From: Litchfieldia alkalitelluris
Lineage (GTDB): Bacteria; Bacillota; Bacilli; Bacillales; Salisediminibacteriaceae
Reading direction: 5' to 3'
NCBI RefSeq assembly: GCF_002153425.1
Contig: NZ_KZ119600.1
Coordinates: 4,132,206-4,196,205, forward strand
Length of the DNA: 64,000 nt
Made by a program: the position numbers and the translations under genes. The stretch's first letter is position 1, and the number at the start of each line of letters is the position of its first letter. This document shows, in pieces, positions 43,907 to 53,479 of this stretch. Below the pieces are notes generated by a model. The model saw only the letters and a list, made by a program, of their open reading frames with translations. It was not told the DNA's origin and searched no databases.

Positions 43907-46579
43907 TTATTTTTGTTGTAGTTCTATTATAATCTTATTGTAATCCTGTATAAGTTTTTCTAAAGCTATAATCTCTTCCTTTTCTTTTTTCGATCCGTAC
44001 TCCGAAATTAATCTTATACCCTCATTAATATAACTTTTTAAAGTGATTGTATTATATTCCCCTTGATTAAGTTCATATATTTCTTTTAATTGATTATAAA
44101 TATACTTGTATAAAATATTTTTGGCCAATAAAAACAATTGAACACTTTCAACAGCATTATCTGATAAGTTAAATTTAATATCTTGTGTGCCCTTAGGACC
44201 TTTCCTTTTAAAAATATCCTTTAAATAGTCAGCATTAAAATATCGAGATATCGAGATAAATTTCATTATTAAAAGGTCTAAATCTTTCAATAAACTTTTA
44301 TGATAGAAGCTAAAACTTAAAAATTCCTCTAAAATAGCATCATCTTTATCATCTTTTAGCCAATTCCCAACAAAACTCTTTATTTCATCTGTTTCTAAGA
44401 ATAATATACAGTTATCCCATATTAACTTAGCATCGAATTTTTTATAACTTTTACTAAAGACTTTAGCTGTATTATCTCTATATCCGTCAATTACTGCTTG
44501 TTTTAATTGATTTTCCGAAGCTTCATTTAATAATGGCCCCAAATATTTATAAATACCTAACACAAATATAATATTTGGAAAATCCTTATACGTGATATTG
44601 TAACTCATGTTTGAATAAATTTCCCTAGCTATCAATTTTGCTAATGACATAATACTATTAGTATATTCTCTATCATCCTCAATATTATATCGCTCATTAA
44701 AAACATCAAAGAGCAATTTTATAAGGAAGACTTTACTTTCTATTTCTCTTAGTCTATGTTCAAGTTTATTGTTTACTTCATGAATAGTATACATATCTAC
44801 ATAATACAAGTACTTTCTCTTACTTTCTTTTATTGGGTTATTATTAAAAATAGCAATTAGTTCACTTAATTCATTTTGGGAGATAAATTTCTTCGGAGTT
44901 CCATACATGTAATACTGTTCAAAAAATTTATCTGAACAAATTCTTTTTTCACTAGTCCATTTAGTTCTTTGAGTATCACTATATCTTGACAACTGTTCTT
45001 GAAAAATTTTTGGACTATATGGGAATAAAATTTCCAGTATCTCTTTGTAATCGTTTATATTTTCCATCTCCTTAAAACTAGCTATACCTTCACTGTAAGA
45101 TTCATCTAATAAAATTCTTTTACGTTCATATATTAAATGATATAGTTCTGGTGAGCTTACTTTTAAAACTAGCAAATACATCAAATCTCTTGAGTTTACT
45201 TCATCTCTAAGTATTGGTAGATAGAATTTAATTAAATTCATATAAGTAACTATATTTCTTGGTGAGAATTTTAAATTAATTAAAACAGAAATAAGACGTT
45301 CATCAAAATTTTCGGATACTCTATTATGCTCTAGAATATTTTTTAAGTACTTCCAACAAAGTTCATGTAACGTTTTAGGGTCTATCTTAGGAAGGTAAAT
45401 TGGAACCTGAATAAATTTTTGAATATATTTCTTTGCAGCTTCATAATCATTACCTTTATCAAAATAAACTGATGACAGTGACTTTTTTACAACTGCTTCA
45501 TCTAATGCAATAATGTAAGTTACTTTTGGAAAATCTGCAATTAAACGGACTAATTTAAAAATCATACGGATTTCTGATCCCTCTAACCGGTCAATATCAT
45601 CAATGTACACAACTATTCTTTTGGGGAATTTTCTTAAAATCTTATTGATATCGTCTTTTAATTCTTTTAAGGTAGCTGTGTTATTTGGGATAGACAAATC
45701 TAGTATTTTTTTAAAATTATCAACAATACTTCCATCTCCAAGACTAATTGATGATAATTTATTTGCATATTTTTTTATAACATAGGCTAAATGGGGGTTA
45801 TAGCCTCTTTCAGTTTTTAATTTATTTAAAAAATGATCAAAAAAGTGGTAAATAATATCATGATTGGTTTTCCCAAAATACCATGGTTTAAAATCTACAA
45901 ACATTATATTTTCATTACTACTACCTTTTATTAAATTAATAACCGAACTCTTCCCAGCCCCCCACTCACCAAATATACCTATTGTTACTGAGTCGTTTTG
46001 TTGGTTTCCAATCACATGTGAAATTTTATCAGCAAAAGGTTTCCTATTTAGAATATCATCTTCCTCAGTTTCAATAGGTAAATCCGAATTAAAATACTGT
46101 TCATTTTCTCCATTTTCCTCTGAGTCTTTTCTAAAACACCTAATTAAGATACCACCAACAAAGTAAATAAAAACTAGAAAAGAAAATATCATGACAATGT
46201 CAAAAAGATTGGACATAATTTTACCATTCCAAAAATTGTGGTTCCCATCTATTAACCAATAATTCATAATAATGCTTGAAGTAGCTATCAATATTATATA
46301 GTCAGAAAATAAAACAAATGGTTTCACTCTCGAAGTTATGGCATTTAGTGTACTAATAACAACAACTAAACTAAATAAGAATATTAGAATAATTATTAAT
46401 ATATAAAAAGCAAACTCAACATTATCTGATTTAAAAGTAAATAAGTTTATGTCATGAAACTTTTTACGTGTTAATATCATTAAAATGTTGATTAATATTA
46501 TAGTAAATATGCTAGATATCATTTTTAACAAGACTGACAACAAAGATTCCTTACTAGGCACATTTTTTTTAGTTTTCAT
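43907..46579 (-). CDS. KAP family P-loop NTPase, membrane-anchored
   Basis: 890 residues. Four hydrophobic helices in the first 150 residues anchor it. The KAP NTPase core follows: Walker A FGEWGAGKSS (near 205), KPWYFGKTNHDIIYHFFDHF, Walker B IVVYIDDIDRL (near 320) and FSPRNIVTYMNLI. The C-terminal 400 residues are helical without a recognised domain. KAP NTPases are often linked to phage defence or membrane signalling. GGGGAT precedes ATG 46579. It is a single gene at the edge of the defence-like region. Confidence 0.88.
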   Translation of the reverse strand: MKTKKNVPSKESLLSVLLKMISSIFTIILINILMILTRKKFHDINLFTFKSDNVEFAFYILIIILIFLFSLVVVISTLNAITSRVKPFVLFSDYIILIATSSIIMNYWLIDGNHNFWNGKIMSNLFDIVMIFSFLVFIYFVGGILIRCFRKDSEENGENEQYFNSDLPIETEEDDILNRKPFADKISHVIGNQQNDSVTIGIFGEWGAGKSSVINLIKGSSNENIMFVDFKPWYFGKTNHDIIYHFFDHFLNKLKTERGYNPHLAYVIKKYANKLSSISLGDGSIVDNFKKILDLSIPNNTATLKELKDDINKILRKFPKRIVVYIDDIDRLEGSEIRMIFKLVRLIADFPKVTYIIALDEAVVKKSLSSVYFDKGNDYEAAKKYIQKFIQVPIYLPKIDPKTLHELCWKYLKNILEHNRVSENFDERLISVLINLKFSPRNIVTYMNLIKFYLPILRDEVNSRDLMYLLVLKVSSPELYHLIYERKRILLDESYSEGIASFKEMENINDYKEILEILFPYSPKIFQEQLSRYSDTQRTKWTSEKRICSDKFFEQYYMYGTPKKFISQNELSELIAIFNNNPIKESKRKYLYYVDMYTIHEVNNKLEHRLREIESKVFLIKLLFDVFNERYNIEDDREYTNSIMSLAKLIAREIYSNMSYNITYKDFPNIIFVLGIYKYLGPLLNEASENQLKQAVIDGYRDNTAKVFSKSYKKFDAKLIWDNCILFLETDEIKSFVGNWLKDDKDDAILEEFLSFSFYHKSLLKDLDLLIMKFISISRYFNADYLKDIFKRKGPKGTQDIKFNLSDNAVESVQLFLLAKNILYKYIYNQLKEIYELNQGEYNTITLKSYINEGIRLISEYGSKKEKEEIIALEKLIQDYNKIIIELQQK

Positions 46580-47254
46580 TTTATCCCCGTGTCCTCCAAA
46601 CCTTAAATTTCTATTATACTATCATTAACCTATGTAAAAAATAAACCATAGATTGATAGAAAAATGTCTTTTATAATACTAGACTTTTGAGATGATGTTT
46701 ATTTAACAAATAGGGCTTTAATATAAAGGTAATACTCTAATAGGCCTTTGTAATATTCCCCAATATATTTACTAATTAGAGTAATTCTAACTTTTTATGG
46801 AATATTAGCTGTTTACATTTATAAAATTTTTCGACATTTTTTATAATATCCCTGCTTTAAAATTAATTATCATTCGTTTTCTTCAACATAGTTAATTAAG
46901 ACAACCAGGGACTGTCCAAGTTTGTCAAACTCTGTGTTGGAACCTGTTATAGAAAACTATAACAAAAGCAGTTATATCCATAGAGCCCTGCAGTCAGTGA
47001 TCTTCTAGACTGCAGGGCTCTGTTTGAGGTTTCCTACTTAACATTAGGTAGTTGTTTCTTATATATGACAAAATGTTATTTGACTATCATTTTTAAAGTA
47101 AATATCTTTCTACATAAAGAGAACCGGCCATACTATGGTTACTTTACATAAAATGACATTATGATTTTAATAGATTTTCTCGTTAGCTAATATTCGAACC
47201 TTCGGTCCTTTGTAAACGCAAGAACCGTCCCTGCGCTTACCTTCATATACTTCT
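46580..47254. repeat. Intergenic region with composite palindrome element
   Basis: 46580-46905 is AT-rich with no gene seen. A composite element occupies 46909-47240: family B-like CCAGGGACTGTCC, family D hairpin (AGAGCCCTGCAGTC...GACTGCAGGGCTCT, 46983-47021), AT-rich body, phrase TTCGAACCTTCGGTCCTTTG and family A REP (47212-47240). Confidence 0.75.
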
Positions 47255-48292
47255 TTAAAAATTGCTTAAAGCATAAATAAAAAGTAAAATAGGAACGGCA
47301 ATGGAAAAACCAAATGCCCCCTTTTTAATTAACCCTTTATTCCTCTCGCTCTTTCTAATTAGATTTATTGAACTAATTAACTCTGATTTTCTTTTAGGGT
47401 TTTCTTCATAAATTAAGTCCAAACCTTTTAGATAACCGAAATCAAATGCATACGTTAGTACACTAGAAAAACCACCATTAAATATGCTGTCTTTTATTTT
47501 ACAGTTCTCAAAACAATACTTCTCTAACTCGACCTGAAAATCAACCATGATATCTTCTACTTCACGAAAAGGGTGATTAATAATACTAGGTAAGATTTGC
47601 TTTTTAATCTCCATTGGTTTTAAGGTACCTATTATTTTACTTACTATCCCGTCAAATTCAGAGACTGTTCTATGTTTATTTTCTTGATGCATTTTTTCCA
47701 TAACTAAAGCGACATTTAACCCCCTTTCTGTCATTTCAGTCACTGCTTCCTCGACAAAGGAAAACTGATGACTATTCAAGCTATGCTCTTCCTTCTTAGA
47801 ATAAAGAAGCCAAGTTAATTTTTGAGTTAGTGGATTATCTAAATCAGGAAAAAAGGAGGATAATGGATCGCTTTGAAAGTCAATATTGTTCCTAAATGCG
47901 CTTTGTTCCATCCAGTCACAGAAATTTTCCCAAAGACGCTCATGACTTTTCGTCCATCTTGTAATTCCATCTAATTCTGGTTCCTTTCGCTTAAAAATAC
48001 AGCCATGATTACTATTCCTCTGACTAGGATTGGAATATTGATCACTTGTCTCTTCACTAGAATCACTTTGTTGTTGACCAGGATGCCCCTCCTGCTGATT
48101 AGATAAATAATAATCGTATCCCTTTCTCTTTTCTAAATCACCTAATGTTTCATAAGCAATGATTATACGTTTTAATTTTTCAGGATTTCCACCAACATCT
48201 GGATGATATACCTTCACCAATTTTCTGTATAAAGCTTTGATATCCTCATCACTTGCATTCCGGTTTATCCCTAGCTCTTCATAATAATTCAC
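47255..48292 (-). CDS. J-domain protein with C-terminal membrane helix
   Basis: 345 residues. The J domain (1-62) has the HPD motif in YHPDVGG and YETLGDLEKRKGYD, so it can stimulate an Hsp70 ATPase. The rest has no zinc or substrate domain of DnaJ and ends in a membrane helix (AFGFSIAVPILLFIYALSNF), so it is a tail-anchored, DnaJ-like co-chaperone. GTG 48292 with GGGGGAG upstream. Partner unknown. Confidence 0.88.
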   Translation of the reverse strand: MNYYEELGINRNASDEDIKALYRKLVKVYHPDVGGNPEKLKRIIIAYETLGDLEKRKGYDYYLSNQQEGHPGQQQSDSSEETSDQYSNPSQRNSNHGCIFKRKEPELDGITRWTKSHERLWENFCDWMEQSAFRNNIDFQSDPLSSFFPDLDNPLTQKLTWLLYSKKEEHSLNSHQFSFVEEAVTEMTERGLNVALVMEKMHQENKHRTVSEFDGIVSKIIGTLKPMEIKKQILPSIINHPFREVEDIMVDFQVELEKYCFENCKIKDSIFNGGFSSVLTYAFDFGYLKGLDLIYEENPKRKSELISSINLIRKSERNKGLIKKGAFGFSIAVPILLFIYALSNF

Positions 48293-49103
48293 TACTCCCC
48301 CACCCTACTTTATATAAATGCCAAAACATACTTCTATAGCGCATTTTCATTTACTTGTTGTAGCAATTGATTATTAAAACATACTCTTTCAACCATTAGT
48401 TTTTTGCCATATATATTACAGATTAATGGTATAAAGACTTAAATACGACATTTTAACAAATATCCCTGCCTTTTTTAACTCTTTTTAGACAAGATTCAAC
48501 AATACAAACTTTACACTTAAAAATTGCTGCAAACTTTGGTTAGTTCTCGAAAACCTTTTATTTTTTACGCAAACAGGGACTGTCACTTTTGACTTTATGC
48601 AATCAGATCAATTATCTCTTTTAAGTCTGTAGGATCTCCCCATGCAGTTCACCTTTCTCATTCAGACCCATCAGCATTACTTAAACACAAAATCCGGCCG
48701 GGTTCATACCTCGGAGGTAGACACATTAATTACTTACTATTTTTTGAATACAAAGCAAAATCCCCTTACAAGCTGTTAGGGGCAAGCACCTTTCATTTTC
48801 TAATGGTTGTCTTAACAAGGACGCCGTGAAGACGAATAAATAAAAATTTTAAAATATATTATTAAGAGAATCCGAGTTTCTACTATTATACAGAGCAGCT
48901 ATTCTTCCTCCTTTCACTTTTCAGCACTCTTTCTGCTCTGAGTTAAATGACTCCCCTAAAAAAAAAAAAAAATGACCCACCTCCAAGATTGAAGCTGAGC
49001 CTGATTAATTGTTTTTCTTCTCTATAAAATGCAATAATAAATATGTTTCTTAATGCTTTTTCTCTAATCATCAAACCCCATTTCCAACTAATTATTCTAC
49101 TTT
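48293..49103. other. Intergenic region with repeat fragments
   Basis: Contains a family B piece (GCAAACAGGGACTGTCACTT, near 48570), the lead of a composite element (48735-48795, CCCCTTACAAGCTGTTAGGG), a 55-bp segment also found beside truncated comM (48804-48858) and an A run of 14 or so at 48958-48972. No convincing gene; a 74-codon minus-strand frame ending at 48943 overlaps the next gene and is rejected. Confidence 0.5.
48804..48858. repeat. Second copy of the comM-boundary repeat
   Basis: GGTTGTCTTAACAAGGACGC followed by CGTGAAGACGAATAAATAAA and AATTTTAAAATATA. It matches 56002-56053 with a 3-nt gap and a few changes. Confidence 0.7.
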
Positions 49104-50480
49104 TTAAGTACCCTTCCTTATATGTAAATATTCTAATTCCTGAATAGGACGGATCATAATTCTCCATTCTGCCTCTTTATAACCACGAGCAACAGTTTCA
49201 CCATTTTCATCTTCATAGGATAATCTAAACTTATGTATTATTTCATAAGTTGTATGCTCTTCTTCTCTTTCAAATTCTAGTAACATTTCAATTTCACTAA
49301 TTGCAGGTGCGTTATCATAAACGTTTACTAATTTAAAATCTACCAATTTCTTACCTATAAAGATTTCACGAAGTTCGCCTGCTAACTTTCCTACTGTCTT
49401 ATCTTTTGTAATATGTTTCGAAACCTTCTTAGCCATTTTGCCATAGTTCTTCTCTACTAAGTAATAATGAAATTCAATTAATGCCCGTTCAGGTGTGTTC
49501 TCGCTATAATCACTAACCTCTCCCTTTTCAGACAGATCCTCCCCAACCGTTAATTCTCTTTTCACCCAATTGTTCATATGCTCTTTCTGCTTTTGGGTTT
49601 CCTGATATTGTTCTAAGAAACTTGCAACCTGTGTCATTGTCTCTTCAAAAGATGGTGGGACGAATTCTTTATCGATACCTTTTTTACCAGCCTTAATCGC
49701 ATCTGCCCAGTCTCTTAATGCAAGTAATGTAGAAAGCGCCTTTGAGGAAACTTTTACATTGGCATAGCCTAAATCTCTACCATGTAAAATTCCATTCCTA
49801 TATGGTAAGTTAACTTCCTCATCTGTAGTTTTCTTGCGACTTTCACCAAATATTTTAGTAATAGCACCTAAACCACTATCATGTGCTGCAATTGTGTCCC
49901 ATACTGTAAGTTCAACATTTTCTGCAAAGAAACCGATATGTTCAAAATCATTCACGAACCCATCAATCATCATCAAAAATAATGGAACACTTGCATGGTA
50001 TCTCCCGCTAAAGTGATCTTCTAATGCGTTTAACATCAAGGTTCTCCTTGGCTGAAATTCTTTTAGGGCCATAAGTCTATTAGCCAGGAAATTTACTTGC
50101 TTCCTATTAGTGAAGTATTTGATTAAAGCATCCTCTGCTTCAATAGGATTTCCTTGTTCAGCAAGCTTGACGCACTTTTCCATTAACGGGAAGTTTAAAT
50201 TCTCAAATGCAATCCATCCCTTTTTTGCAAAGAAATGATTAAATCTGTCCGGTATTATTTTCAGTACCTTATATTGATTGTAAGACTCTTCAAATTTTTG
50301 AAATGCTTCTTCAAACTTCGGCTCCTTAAGCCCAAACTCTTTAGCTAATAAATATAATTGTTGAAAATCATGTGCACCTTTAAAAGTCATGTCCATTTCT
50401 TTGAAACTATAATTGTCCTTAATTTGTTTTTTATTCTGCTTCCTCGTTCTCTTTTTACTTTTGTTTTTCTTTTTACCCAT
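49104..50480 (-). CDS. Unknown protein with HEPN-like RNxxxH motif
   Basis: 458 residues. A very basic start (MGKKKNKSKKRTRKQNKKQI) is followed by a helical region; LPYRNGILHGRDLGYA near 225-240 contains R-N-x3-H, the catalytic motif of HEPN ribonucleases, in a helical setting. A coiled segment lies near 280-305, and a C-terminal beta domain (350-450, with LLEFEREEEHTTYEIIHKFR) resembles a ligand or NTF2-like fold. The HEPN assignment is tentative. GAGGAGAG precedes ATG 50480. It is a single gene in the defence-like region. Confidence 0.55.
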   Translation of the reverse strand: MGKKKNKSKKRTRKQNKKQIKDNYSFKEMDMTFKGAHDFQQLYLLAKEFGLKEPKFEEAFQKFEESYNQYKVLKIIPDRFNHFFAKKGWIAFENLNFPLMEKCVKLAEQGNPIEAEDALIKYFTNRKQVNFLANRLMALKEFQPRRTLMLNALEDHFSGRYHASVPLFLMMIDGFVNDFEHIGFFAENVELTVWDTIAAHDSGLGAITKIFGESRKKTTDEEVNLPYRNGILHGRDLGYANVKVSSKALSTLLALRDWADAIKAGKKGIDKEFVPPSFEETMTQVASFLEQYQETQKQKEHMNNWVKRELTVGEDLSEKGEVSDYSENTPERALIEFHYYLVEKNYGKMAKKVSKHITKDKTVGKLAGELREIFIGKKLVDFKLVNVYDNAPAISEIEMLLEFEREEEHTTYEIIHKFRLSYEDENGETVARGYKEAEWRIMIRPIQELEYLHIRKGT

Positions 50481-50600
50481 TTCAACTACTCTCCTCTCGC
50501 AAATCCCTATTAACTGATTTTACCATATATGTACATTACAAAACTCACCAAGTAGCACCTAAAACCTAGACGCTTATTAAGACTATGACTGTTAGATAGG

Positions 50601-51033
50601 TCAAACAGGGACTGGCCCTCTTGACTTTCTTTTTTGTTAAAACAAAGCCAAATTCTCTTACGAAGTGTTAGGGGGGAAGGCTCCTTTTATGGGTTGAACG
50701 TTTCATTCTCCCCTCGGTTTCAAATCAGTAATCTGTATTAGAAGCGACACTATAACAGAAGAATTTACTTCCAGCCCCTGCAGTCTAGCGATCTTCTAGA
50801 CTGCAGGGGGGGGGGGGTCCTATTTGTTATTAAATTACTTTTACTTATAATGTATATAACGTAATGCGAAAAGTATTTTTAAAGTAGTGATCTATTTACA
50901 TAGATAGGAATCGATTAGAATATGATTTATTTCAAAATAAGGGATAAGAGATGATGGTTTAAATAGCTTGATTGGGTAACTATTAAACGAACCTTCGGTC
51001 CTTTGTAAACGCAAGAACCGTCCCTGCGTTTAC
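50601..51033. repeat. Composite palindrome element, longest copy
   Basis: Family B piece (50603-50624), lead ACAAAGCCAAATTCTCTTAC and TTAGGGGGGAAGGCTCC, AGAAGCGACACTATAACAGA, family D hairpin (CCCCTGCAGTCTAG, loop CGATCTT, 50774-50810) running into 12 consecutive Gs (50806-50817), AT-rich body, phrase TTAACTATTAAACGAACCTT-like (TAACTATTAAACGAACCTTC) and a terminal family A REP (51005-51033). Confidence 0.8.
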
Positions 51034-51757
51034 AGGCTGAATCAGAACAACTGAGAAGTACGGTACCAATCCCAGTTCACACCTCAATAATGGGGTCTGA
51101 TTTTAGAAAGAAAGTAAACAGTTTAATGGATTATATTTAGGCCTGTACTTTACGAATAGGACAAACTGTAGTATCATAATATATAACTAATAGCGGTGTA
51201 TAGCTTCGGCTTACACTTAAGGGGACTGGATGCGTCTGGTCCTCTTTTAATTTTGTCTAAAAACATAACCCTTTAACCAAACAAAAAAACCACCAAGCAG
51301 CTGCATTAGCATACTCAGTGGGTTCCTTCATATATAATATTTATGCTTTCTTTGACGTTCCGGCAACAATTTCTTCTGCAGCTTTCCTATCTTCGATTAA
51401 TGGTAGCACTATGCTTTTTCGGAAATAGAGACAAACAGGGACTGTCCCCTTTGACTCCTCTCCTCTTGAGCGATGCTTCCGAAAATGGTAATCATTAATT
51501 CACTATCGGAATCTTTTGTGTGAATATTCTCTTCTCGAAATAAACCCAAGAGTCGAGATAGATAAAAAATTTATATATTGATTTTTACCTGTTTCAAGTT
51601 GCTATATATTGTATCTGTTTCTTCTTTTTTATCTTTATATAATGATATTTTTGCAGTCTTGAACACTATGCTTGGCAGATGTATTTTAAATAGCAAATAT
51701 AACAATCTATTTTAAAGAATATAAAATAAACCCTATACCATATTCGGTAAGGGTTTA
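51034..51757. other. Intergenic region with possible small RNA and gene remnants
   Basis: Two hairpins at 51196-51248 (GTGTA..TACAC, then AGGGGACTGGATGCGTCTGG with CCTCTTTT) look like the end of a plus-strand small RNA. Minus-strand remnants read KSIVLPLIEDRKAAEEIVAG (about 51340-51420) and KTAKISLYKDKKEETDTIYS (about 51570-51655), neither with a start. A family B palindrome lies at 51431-51456. Nothing is identified. Confidence 0.35.
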
Positions 51758-52105
51758 TTACAATTCTTTTACTTTTTGATTAACTAAATCTGCTAAATCA
51801 ATTGCTCGTTTTGACTTGTTTTTAAAGTTATTAAGCTTTTGCTTATAATCTGCATCGACTCTTTGTTTCCTTAAACGGTCTCCATTAATATATATTTCAT
51901 TAGAAATAAAAGAATAAGAAGTCCACACTTTCTTATGAAGGCTTCCATCATTATTATCATAAGGAAAAGAGTTATCATCAAGATATTTCCTTGCATTACC
52001 AAAGGCTGAGTAATACGCTCTACTTATTGCTGTCCGATGATATTCTTCTTCCTCCTTTTCAGTTAACTCTTTTGCTACCTTTAAATTATTACTCCAATCA
52101 AACAT
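51758..52105 (-). CDS. HEPN domain protein
   Basis: 115 residues, all helical. RTAISRAYYSAFGNARKYL and RLRKQRVDADYKQKL are the two conserved helices of the minimal HEPN family (UPF0332-like), usually partner of a nucleotidyltransferase or other regulator. Here it is the last gene of a three-gene operon with a TIGR04255-type protein. It starts 1 nt after the previous stop, so translation is coupled. A ribonuclease or structural role is possible; the RX4-6H motif is not obvious. Confidence 0.82.
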   Translation of the reverse strand: MFDWSNNLKVAKELTEKEEEEYHRTAISRAYYSAFGNARKYLDDNSFPYDNNDGSLHKKVWTSYSFISNEIYINGDRLRKQRVDADYKQKLNNFKNKSKRAIDLADLVNQKVKEL

Positions 52106-52106
52106 T

Positions 52107-52568
52107 CTATTCTAACTCCAAATCTATATTCATTTTCCCTTTGGATTTATTAACATTATGAATCCACCATTCTTGATCAAGAGTGTCAAGGTTTTTATAT
52201 GCAGTATCAGAATCATTATTACTAATAATTAATAAATAAAGCATATCTTCTTCTGAATCAAGTTCTAGTTTTAAGGAAAAAGAACCTTCAAAGCGCTTTT
52301 GGATCTCCAGATAAGCACTTAAAATTATAGATAATAGATGATGGTTAGATTTAAGGAAAGTAATTGTCTCATAGTAGCTATCAATAAAAAATAATTGATC
52401 TATAAGTTTTATTGCTATTTGTGATGGATCAGAATTTTCCCAAGAAAATACATTGAAGTCAGAACCTGATGGTTTAAAGGTAAAGACTTCTCTTAAAGAT
52501 GTAATTGCATTAGATATATGAGAAAATGCACCGTTATCTTCCCAACCCGAAGAAACTGAAAAACCCAT
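52107..52568 (-). CDS. Unknown protein in TIGR04255/HEPN operon
   Basis: 153 residues, acidic, mixed alpha/beta look; starts MGFSVSSGWEDNGAFSHISN. No family recognised. The ATG overlaps the stop of the upstream gene (TAATG) and the HEPN gene starts 1 nt past its own stop, so all three proteins are tightly linked. It may be the bridging or antitoxin component. Confidence 0.72.
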   Translation of the reverse strand: MGFSVSSGWEDNGAFSHISNAITSLREVFTFKPSGSDFNVFSWENSDPSQIAIKLIDQLFFIDSYYETITFLKSNHHLLSIILSAYLEIQKRFEGSFSLKLELDSEEDMLYLLIISNNDSDTAYKNLDTLDQEWWIHNVNKSKGKMNIDLELE

Positions 52569-53296
52569 TATCTATTCTCCTCCCCAAAGAAATCCCTTAA
52601 CTTATCAGTAATACACCCTTCAAATGTTTCGATAATTCGAGAATGAGCTACATCAAGCCAAGGATATATTTCTTCAATTGATATATATTTTGAGTCTGTT
52701 ACGAAATAATCTAGATCTAAAATTAATAACTGGTTTTTATTTGTTAATTGTAACTTAAGATTATTTTTCCCTTCATCAAAAGGTAATTGTACTCCCGTGA
52801 TAAAAGATCCATAATCTCGATTTAAACTTCCCCCTAAATGCGGATAAAAGTTAAAATAATCATCTAATTCAAATTTTGTTCTTTGTAAATCGATTTCGTT
52901 AGTGTATCTTAAACCAATTCTCTCTATGTCTTCAGGGCAGTTTATTTCGGCATATACTGAAAAAGATTTATCAATTAATTTTAAGAAGTTTTCCCAAGAA
53001 GTATATGGATTCACATGGGATATTATGAGACGGTATGGACTTATGTTAATGGAAGCTTCCTCATTTTCAGTTTTAATCTGTAAAGATTCTGACAATTTAA
53101 CATTATGCTGAAAACCATCTGGTCCAGGGCCAATCTCAGCTTCTATACTGTTTACTTGTTCTTTTTTTGGAAAGTCACTTTTTAGCCTTTCATACATTAA
53201 TCCAGGTATAGTTGCATCCCAACTCCCTACACGATTAAACCTTAATTCACAAATAACCTCTCTTACTGGAGGGTTCTTGTAGAATTTTCTATCCAT
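52568..53296 (-). CDS. TIGR04255 family protein
   Basis: 242 residues. NPPVREVICELRF near the N-terminus, then ISPYRLIISHVNPYTSWENF, RIGLRYTNEI and the C-terminal AHSRIIETFEGCITDKLRDF are the pattern of the sporadically distributed TIGR04255 family, whose function is not established. First gene of a three-gene operon. AAGGAG precedes ATG 53296. Confidence 0.82.
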   Translation of the reverse strand: MDRKFYKNPPVREVICELRFNRVGSWDATIPGLMYERLKSDFPKKEQVNSIEAEIGPGPDGFQHNVKLSESLQIKTENEEASINISPYRLIISHVNPYTSWENFLKLIDKSFSVYAEINCPEDIERIGLRYTNEIDLQRTKFELDDYFNFYPHLGGSLNRDYGSFITGVQLPFDEGKNNLKLQLTNKNQLLILDLDYFVTDSKYISIEEIYPWLDVAHSRIIETFEGCITDKLRDFFGEENR

Positions 53297-53479
53297 TTAA
53301 CATAACTCCTTATTTTTTCCTTATAATTATATACAATTATACTCTATGTACATATATACTTCAATCAGCAACTATCTATGCATTTTCAAATAAAAGTATC
53401 TAACATCTATAAAATGGAAGCAATTATTTTTCACCATTCTTTAATAATGAAATAACCTATAAGATTATTTTGATAAAGC

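Noticed and set aside
48943..49167. 74-codon minus-strand frame ending in an F-rich run
   Set aside because: It overlaps the start-distal end of the 49104-50480 gene in another frame and its tail is an A/T homopolymer.
50806..50817. Run of 12 G as a phase-variable switch
   Set aside because: It lies in a non-coding hairpin flank with no gene or promoter at a suitable distance; it may also be a sequencing artefact.
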